64,000 nucleotides of DNA from Kondoa malvinella. Lineage: Eukaryota > Basidiomycota > Agaricostilbomycetes > Agaricostilbales > Kondoaceae. Position 1 is the stretch's first letter; the number at the start of each line of letters is the position of its first letter. The notes beneath the pieces were generated by a model that was not told the origin of the DNA, searched no databases, and was given only the letters and a program-made list of their open reading frames with translations. Positions 57,216 through 64,000 of the stretch are shown here, in pieces. The translations under genes were made by a program, and so were the position numbers. The stretch spans positions 2,952,331 to 3,016,330 of the forward strand of contig BCIM01000002.1 in the NCBI GenBank assembly GCA_039545315.1, read 5' to 3'.

Positions 57216-59811
57216 ATGGAGCTCTTCGGACTGGATGTCAGTTCAGAAAGGGTCCTCGTGTTACTGCAAGCTGAGGCAGGCCAATCATTTGAAAGTCTCT
57301 GCCCAGATGTCGACTGGCACAACTGGAAATACGCGAGCTACAAGGGCACGTGAACGAAGGCGCTATTCTCGAGGCAGGTTCCTTCAGCAAAGCAAGTTCC
57401 CTCGCTTCATGCAAGCTGTCAACAGGGTCCATTTCAGAGAGACGCTACTTGGACCGACAGCATGCAGAGCGAATATCTTGCAAGCATCTTTCAAGGCTAT
57501 ACTCATGTGACTACTACCAATCAGGTCCGTTCTTGTCACTAAGCGCTGTTGGTCTACAGATGTCACCAATCGTCACCAATCGTCTTTAATGTCACGCTTC
57601 AAGGTTCCCTGAAAAGACGAGAGTACCTGTCGACGGGCAACAGCGAGTGCTCGCTCTTCTTCGCTTCCTGGATGGAGGTCAGCCAACGGTTGGAGCGATC
57701 TGAGCTCATAGCTTAACGAGCCCTAGCTATCGGTTTTCAAGGTTTCTACTTTCATTCAGATGAAGCAAGTAATACAGTCAAGAAGCAGGTACCCGAACTC
57801 GTTAGGGATGCCTTCTTGAAGACAACCATCACAATCGGTATGCATCCATCTCAACTTGAAGCCGCTATTCTTGACATTTGAACTGCTTATTTGAAGCCGA
57901 ATACCACAACCTATCTCTGGAGCAGCAACGTGAAATATTCACTCGATCAAATAATGCCTTATCCCTTACCAGCTCGGAGAAGTGGGCTTTGGCTGCCACC
58001 GCAACTGCCGATCTCGTCCGAGACATCAGAGATCAATACCTTGAGCCGGAAGACTTTGGCGGTCCTTCGCGCTCTTTCTTGCTGTTCCTACCTTCCGAAT
58101 CTGCCAGCGCCGAGTTCAAGCTTTTTGCTGTGCTTGTTCGCGCTATACATCTGTTATCCACCACCGGTCGTTACGATCCAGTCACTTTTGAAGATGTTTC
58201 GAGATGGATCAGCTCAGATCTCGCTGACGAAGACTTCCGAACTCTTGGTGCCTTCACTAGGAGAACTCTGTAGGTTGTGGACTTTGCCAATCGACTCACA
58301 ACTTGAAACATATTGACTATTGCAGTGACCGCCTGATGACTATCACACTCGATTATACTGTACCAATACCAGTGGGATCGCAATATGCCAGCACTCACCA
58401 AGCTTTTGCTCGCCCAGCTACATGGAATCAGATGGAACTGTTTATGCTACCTTATATTGTCCACAAACACTACCACTTGACAGATGGTCCTCTCAGAGAG
58501 CTTTGTGAAGTCTTCAGGTCGCGAGTTGCTGACCATCATCCTGGCAACATAGCGAAGACATCAGATTCGTGGCTTTCCCTAAAGTACATTGCAGAGTTGG
58601 CTATATCTTTTGCTGTATTAGCTTCGTGCTGATGAGATAAAACAGCACACTCGATAATTCTACTCTTACCGGGAAATATGTACAAAGAGAAGTCGGCTAT
58701 TGAGCAATACCGCCTTGAAGAGACAACGCCTCAGTGCGGCGCCCACAGCTACAGCCCCTGTCCACACACCCAGCATAAAGCCAGAACCATTATCTCCCCA
58801 AAACACAAGGAATGCTCTAGCTTCAGGCACTTCAACGGCTTCCATCAGCGCAGATCCAGTAGCTTCCACTAGCGCTCTACCCAAACCTGCTGTTGAAACT
58901 CAGCGGCCTGCCATCTCCGGGTTTTCTATCAAGGGCGTTGGACACACTAAAACACCTTCCTTGCCGCGCAAAGGACATGAATCGTCTCTCGAAGCTGCTC
59001 TACGCGCAACGCTCCCATCAGGTGCTCTGCCAGAGTATCAAAGTATGGATGCTACTTTGACAAGTTCTGCGCCGCAAGAAAGGGCAAATGCGAATACTCA
59101 GCTCCAACACTCTGATCAAATGCCACTGCGAAATGCCCCAGCCGAGCTTGGCTTTTTACGATTCAGCAACTCCGCTTATAATCATCAAAGTACTTTCTCA
59201 GGGTATTTGTTACAGTTCAATTGACCTCTGAGCTGGATCTCATCACGATTTTCGCAGCCAACCCATCAACACAGAATCTCCTCCGGCTAGAGCAGATGCA
59301 AATTTTAGAGGACCACGGACGCCAGCTGAGCCTGAACCACAACGACCGACACACCAGCCATCGAGTCCACCTACAGCACCCGCATCTTGGCTGTCTCGAC
59401 GAATCAGCGCACCCGATCAGCCTTCACCACCCAAAAACATCCTAGCTACGTACTCGACTCGTGGCCTCTACGAGATCACTCCTCCGCTGTGGCCCAAAGA
59501 GTGTTGTTTCTTTGACACTGTTGACAGGTGAGATCTTTACTTCCAAAACCCACACAGATCCCTCATGCATGCTGGTGCAAAGGTGCAATAACCGAGCAAA
59601 GAGGCAAAAGTGCACGCGAGAGCATGGGACCAGAAGCGGTCGGGAGTATGTTGTGCGCATTTATTTCTCCCTTTGGCTGGACTCCGAAAACTCATCTTAA
59701 TTTTGTCAGGAGGAATTTGGTCTACCTCGCAAGGTCGGCAGGTCCGATTGGGAGTTCCTCAGAAATGGAAGAGTGAGCTCGTACGACCATACCAAGGATC
59801 CTGCTGAATGA
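57216..59811 (+). CDS. DUF262 protein with C-terminal CCCH-like zinc finger, copy 2
   Basis: The start is uncertain. ATG 57216 opens MELFGLDVSSERVLVLLQAE. The DUF262 core follows: GPFQRDATWTDSMQSEYLAS, IFQGYTHVTTTNQ, SPIVFNVTLQG and VPVDGQQRVLALLRFLDG, with a canonical DGQQR. Then come EYHNLSLEQQREIFTRSNNA, YLEPEDFGGPSRSFLLFLP, and a C-terminal helical part (MELFMLPYIVHKHYHL). A Ser/Thr/Pro-rich linker precedes SCMLVQRCNNRAKRQKC and TREHG. After an intron (from about 59649) EEFGLPRKVGRSDWEFLRNG mirrors the end of copy 1 (EY-x-x-FG-x-P...R-x-x-W). TGA is at 59809-59811. Two to three junctions near 57340-57400 and 59530 are unresolved. Confidence 0.65.
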
Positions 59812-60164
59812 TCTCTGGGTAGCTGTTCGCCAAAGTTATTGATGGCGAGATTGTCAGGGTTGGAGACTGAAGCGAACAAATGGTGACTGTATCGTTCAGT
59901 GGTGGATGACTTTTACAAACGCATTGTACAGCACTTATGCTTTATTCAGCTTCTCCTTTGTCTTTTCCACTGTGCTTCTTTTAAGTTTCTCTACGTTATA
60001 TGCTCGATCTGTAGAGTTGTGTATCGATGAAGTATATGGAGAGTCGCTATCTCTATCTGTAAAGGCAGAGTCGCCTAACAGTGCGGACTCTGCTTGGCTT
60101 GCTAGATCGGCAATGGATGTGTCTGGTGCTGCTGAAGATCAGCTAAGGAAGAGATTAAAGGTAA
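59812..60164. other. Intergenic between convergent genes
   Basis: This 353-bp gap separates the convergent DUF262 copy 2 and MIA40. A 93-codon plus-strand frame (59906-60187) with a hydrophobic start overlaps the MIA40 end. I do not accept it without expression evidence. Confidence 0.4.
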
Positions 60165-61054
60165 TTAAAACACACTGCTTCGACTAGAAGATCCGGCTGA
60201 GGCCATTGGCGAGCCTTCTTCTGGTTCCTCATCATCGGCTAGTTCAGCGCCATATATCTCAGGATCTGCACAATGATGAATTCCTTGTGTTGGACAGTAT
60301 AGCGCAATGACTTACGCAACCTGAAGCAATTCTGCATGCCCTTGAACTTCTCTACACAATCGACTCCCTTTGGTTCCTCTTCCGAATAGACGAAACAGCT
60401 GAAAGCGGCTTTAAATTCTTCTCCACAAGGGCCATCTGCCATTCCACCCAAACAGGGACAATCCCAATTGATCTCTCCCGTTTCTGGGTTGAAAGCTGCA
60501 GACTGTCCATCTGCCTCTGGTTCTGTTGTCGCCTCGACGGGTTCAGAATGCACTTCTGCTCCAGGAGCTTGGGCATCTGCTTCTTTGGCATTCACCTTTT
60601 GTTCTTTAGGTGCATCTTTGCCTTTGACAGCAGGTTCAGCAGGAGAAGGGGGAGTAAAAGTAGCAGGCGCTGGTGGTGGCAAGTTTGAAGAAGCTTCGTG
60701 TGCTTTTTTGATTACCGGTGCTGGTGTCGCTGCAGCAGCATGTGAGGTGTCTAGTTCTGTCATCACCATGTTCAGCTGTATATATGTATAACGAGTGGGA
60801 GATGACTAACTTCGCAATGCTGCCTTTCTGGCTTTATCACTTGGGAACTGTGACAACACAGCAGATGCGCCGAATGCAAGGGCGAGCAGACCGACAGCGT
60901 ATGGGACACCGGAAGAGGATTTGGAAGATGACGATGAATTTTGTGACGATGCATAAGAACGTCGAGCCAGAGCAGTTGGGCGATTAGAAGTGCTTGCTGT
61001 TATTCTACCTGTCGCCTGTCTCCTGATTGTCCTGTTCGCCGCTTGCCTGATCAT
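60165..61054 (-). CDS. MIA40: Mitochondrial intermembrane space import and assembly protein Mia40
   Basis: ATG 61054 gives a mitochondrial presequence ([18 protein letters not shown]), a Ser-rich stretch and a membrane anchor ([18 protein letters not shown]). An intron joins KAALRK to [13 protein letters not shown], and an Ala/Pro/Glu linker follows. The redox domain reads [15 protein letters not shown] with the active [14 protein letters not shown] and [11 protein letters not shown] (twin C-x9-C). A second intron joins LRKS-side sequence to [16 protein letters not shown], and the gene ends at TAA 60165-60167. Mia40 is the oxidoreductase that folds and traps small Cys-rich proteins in the intermembrane space. 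The long membrane-anchored form is the fungal type. The start lies only 63 bp from the divergent UBC7 start. Confidence 0.93.
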
Positions 61055-61117
61055 CCTTGAGCCTTTATAATTGGTGCTTCCAGGTTGACCTTGCACCAAA
61101 CACGGACACTTGACAGA

Positions 61118-62234
61118 ATGGCGACAAGTTCGAGTTACACGCTACGCAGGCAATTGACTGGTGAGTGCAGATGATCCCTGATCACGGCCTTGTCCTCGAA
61201 TCTTGTCTCTCAATCTGGTGACCATTTGGTCGTGACTCGCGTTCTCCCTCTCTTTCCTCTCTGGAGCATGCCAGCTACTAGATGACGAGGCTGACTGCTT
61301 GCTCTGCATGTATAGAGCTCAACAAACGCCCCGTGGAAGGCTTCAGCGGTAAGGAGGACCCGAGCGATCTGCCCGCAGTAGCTCCATTGCTCATGTCTGT
61401 TATGTGCTTCAGCTGGTCTGGTGAACGAAGACGACATTTACATTTGGGATGTCACGCTCTTTGGGTCCGTACTGTCATGCTTGGTCGAGTTCAATCAACT
61501 AATGCTATACTACGGTCAGGCCTCCTGATTCGCTCTAGTCAGTGTTCGATAGCTGGAACTTTGAATTCAACTCACTAGGATGCTCAGCGATGGAGCTTTC
61601 CTGAAAGGTACGTCTTCAGTGCTGTTCATGCCATGATGTCTTGCTGACTCTGACTGTTCTAGCTGTCATGACGTTTCCCAAAGGTACGCATCAACAAGTA
61701 TATCTCGATCAATGGTTGAACTAGAATGCTAGACTACCCGCTCAATCCGCCAGAACTCAAGTTCAAGACTACCATGTGGCATCCGAACAGTACGTGAATG
61801 TCTCTTTTGGCTCTTGTCCGGCCTCAAATGCCTATGATTGTACAGTCTACCCTGACGGTCGTACCTGTATCTCTATCCTTGTAAGGAATCGCTCGCAACA
61901 CTCAGATCAAGGCTGATCTAGTGTTTGCTTTTCTTACAGCATCCACCTGGCGATGACCCAATGAACCCGTTCGAAAGCGCAGGAGAAAGATGGATGCCTG
62001 TGCACACGATTGAATCGATCGTAAGCTCTTCTTTCCACAATGTCGGTGGTTCCATGCTCATTCAAGGTGGGATGACAGCTCGTCTCTGTCATCTCCCTTC
62101 TATCAGCGGACACTCCAGCTACCGAATCACCAGCCAACGTAGACGCAGCTAAAGAAGTCCGAACTGACATTGTCAACTATCGAAAGAAGGTCCGACGTCT
62201 GGCGAGAAGATCAGCGGAAGAAGCTTTCGATTGA
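61118..62234 (+). CDS. UBC7: Ubiquitin-conjugating enzyme E2, Ubc7/UBE2G type
   Basis: ATG 61118 gives MATSSSYTLRRQLT. Exons continue ELNKRPVEGFSAGLVNEDDI, YIWDVTLFGPPDS, AVMTFPKDYPLNPPELKFKT, TMWHPNIYPDGRTCISIL (catalytic Cys after GRT), HPPGDDPMNPFESAGERW (acidic-loop insertion specific to Ubc7/Cdc34 E2s) and MPVHTIESI. The last intron joins to LVSVISLLSADTPATESPAN and VDAAKEVRTDIVNYRKKVRR. TGA is at 62232-62234. Ubc7 works with ER ligases in ER-associated degradation. About eight short introns are needed, one near 61600-61740 with very small exons (DGAFLK, VMTFPK). Confidence 0.93.
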
Positions 62235-62553
62235 TCGACTCAAGGAGGAGGTGCTCGCTGGTAGGGAGTTAGTCACGGTTGATGGATCTGTTGGATCTGT
62301 ACGAGTCTTGTTTGGGCGAATCTGGTCAGCAGGCATCAGGCAAAGCAAGGGAATCACACAAGGGTCTCTACACGCTTTTCTTTTCGGTTTTAGTATCATT
62401 GCACAATTAGTATCATTACACAACTCTGTCTTCCAGCTAAAAGACCTGTTTCGATAATTCAATGTCCGATAGTATGTTACAGCATCGATGCCCCGATATA
62501 TAATACACCCATACTCCGTCTGAGGGCAATCAGACTGATCCCTACTGGTGCGC

Positions 62554-63512
62554 TTACAACATATCTCCGTTGAGGCTGCGTTTGAAGTTGTCAACCAAAG
62601 AGGACAGACATCACGAGGGAAGACTACTGACCGCCTTCGCTTCGTACTTTGTTCGACTTGGGCCATCATTTCCTCCGCTGACCTCTTGCTGTATTCTGCG
62701 AATCGGTTGTTCGATACGAGATCATGATTCTCCACCGGCACATTCGATCCATCTGCCAACAGGACTTGAAACTGGTTCGACTCTTCCGAGTGCGCTTCCG
62801 TGACTTTACACCCAGCTTGCCTCGCTGCATACGCCAACGCCTCCTTTTGGTTCAACACCGTGTTTGCATAATTTCGCCAGTAATCTCTTTGGGAAGACAA
62901 GTCGAGGACAGTAATGTCGAGAGCAAATTTAGCTTGAGCCCATCGTTCAGTGTTGCTTTGCTCGTTTTCGCGTAATGCAGCATCGGAATCTTTGAGTTCT
63001 TGGATGTAGCGCGCGGCAGCTTCGAGAATGGCTGATTTGTTGGCTTCCTTGTTTGGAAGGAGAGCTTGAATGGCATCAATACCATGGTTGATCGTCTCTC
63101 GACGCTTCTTCTCTACATTCTTCTGCTCATCTGTGTTAGCAGAAAGCACAAGGTGAGTTTTGGGATAACTCACGTGAGACTCTTTGCGAGCAGCAGTAGC
63201 TCGAGGTTCAGAAGAACGAGCTCTCCTCGCCTTGCCCGCTGGAGGCGCATTGCCGATTGGAGAAGCAGCGTCGTCCTGAGCTTGAGAGTCGTCGACGTGC
63301 AAGGGAGAAAACAGAGCTGGATCGTGAAATGGATCATGGGAAGGTCCAGCTCGAGGTGCGACAGGCGCATCAAAGATAGAGCGCTCTTCAGTCACCGGTA
63401 CGTAGTACTCGTTCGCATCGCCAACGGGTTCATCCTCTCGCAACTCGTCGTGTTGGCTGACGGAATGCATGGAAGGCAGAGGGAAAGAAGCCAGATGCGC
63501 TTGTTCTGCCAT
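62554..63512 (-). CDS. CBF1: bHLH transcription factor, Cbf1 type
   Basis: ATG 63512 starts MAEQAHLASFPLPSMHSVSQ. An acidic/Pro-rich N-terminus is followed by an RKESH end of exon 1. A 50-nt intron (GTGAGT...GAGCAG) joins it to KNVEKKRRETINHGIDAIQA, which restores a basic region H-x-x-x-E-K-x-RR of the E-box-binding type. Helix 2 is KSAILEAAARYIQELKDSD, and a leucine-zipper-like helix follows. The C-terminus (AEEMMAQVEQSTKRR) joins a short last exon ending at TAA 62554-62556. Cbf1 binds CACGTG at centromeres and at sulphur-metabolism promoters in yeast. Here only the family is certain. It is convergent with UBC7, 319 bp apart. Confidence 0.85.
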
Positions 63513-64000
63513 TGCTTTGCAGAAGAGCTACTCGTGATGCTCCTTCAGTCTCCGAGACGCGAGGTGCCTAATCGGGTCACGGGACTGACTTTGTGAAATA
63601 TAATGGATTGACCCAGAACAGCGGTATACTCTTTTGTCTTGCTGATGGTTCAGTCAGATGCAGTAGTCAGCGTTGCTCGCTCAGATCTCTCTTTTGTCTT
63701 GTTGTGGTGCTCGTTCAGGTGCTTGTTGCCTTTTTCCGCTCGTCTTGAAAGTGCCTCTATACATTTTTGTCTCTTTCTCTACTGCTGGTCCTTTTTTGCT
63801 TGAATATGGACTTGCCGCCTGCTGGAGAGAGCGAAAGTTCGGCCGACCTATGCTTTCTCGACCCGACAAAGGGCAGATGCCTTCGCGACGTTCTCTTCCG
63901 AACGAGAGGAAGCTCGCGTCCAGCTGTCTCTGCTCCTCTCTCTCGGATTCGTCTGTCTAGATTTCGCTCACTCATGACGGCTCACGACGAATCATGATGC
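63513..64000. other. Upstream region of the bHLH gene
   Basis: The last 488 bp hold the bHLH promoter and possibly that of a gene beyond the window. An imperfect repeat of CTCTTTTGTCTTG occurs at about 63630 and 63690. No gene was recognised. Confidence 0.4.

Noticed and set aside
59906..60187. 93-codon plus-strand frame with a hydrophobic start
   Set aside because: It overlaps the 3' end of MIA40 on the other strand and shows no recognisable family.

Overview
This window is nuclear DNA of a basidiomycete fungus. Almost every gene is cut by short GT-AG introns of about 45-60 nt with CTNAC/CTGAC-type branch sites. The gene set is fungal: Sec66, Vps1, Mia40, Ubc7, CDP-DAG synthase, dual-domain FEX fluoride exporter, MYND and bHLH proteins. 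A secreted protein carries the NAE-RF-RRGLPPLK motif after its signal peptide, and a Mug135-like protein is present. The class cannot be fixed from this sequence. One ambiguous base (19367) marks a draft assembly. All gene models below were spliced by eye. The cores are secure, but some first exons and small exons are not.

Layout. 1-12 kb: the end of a KH-like gene, a D-2-hydroxyacid dehydrogenase with an 11-nt microexon, an unknown protein, SEC66, a large FUSC/DUF2421 membrane protein and a DUF421/YetF-like membrane protein. 12-21 kb: the fluoride exporter FEX, a GDSL/SGNH esterase overlapping a small membrane-protein gene, a secreted protein, a four-helix membrane protein, a Gly/Phe-rich unknown and a MYND zinc-finger protein. 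21-33 kb: VPS1, a conserved unknown, an ExoIII-type AP endonuclease, a TPR relic and two tandem G-protein alpha subunit genes. 33-42 kb: a Mug135-like coiled-coil protein, a Kelch-like protein, a multi-pass membrane protein, CDP-diacylglycerol synthase (CDS1) and an acidic unknown.

The most unusual part is 41.8-51.5 kb. It holds four paralogous type II membrane proteins that I assign to glycosyltransferase family 43, the beta-1,3-glucuronosyltransferase fold. The assignment rests on a VDDD motif, a W-x-MGN strand, WWEGP, an FPIDMGAFAIN-like block, E-x-E/L-F and a terminal WHN-x-YFPED. All four share an extra N-terminal module with a Cys-x2-Cys-x-Cys signature. Copy A ends in a nonsense codon exactly at the conserved terminal Trp. 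It lies between two direct repeats that carry degenerate copies of a short hydrophobic ORF.

52-60 kb holds a second paralogous pair: two DUF262 (ParB/Srx-like) proteins with long Pro/Ser/Thr-rich linkers and a C-terminal CCCH-like zinc finger, separated by two small genes. 60-64 kb is compact housekeeping: MIA40 and UBC7 diverge from only 63 bp, followed by a Cbf1-type bHLH factor. I found no tRNA, rRNA, CRISPR or intact transposon.
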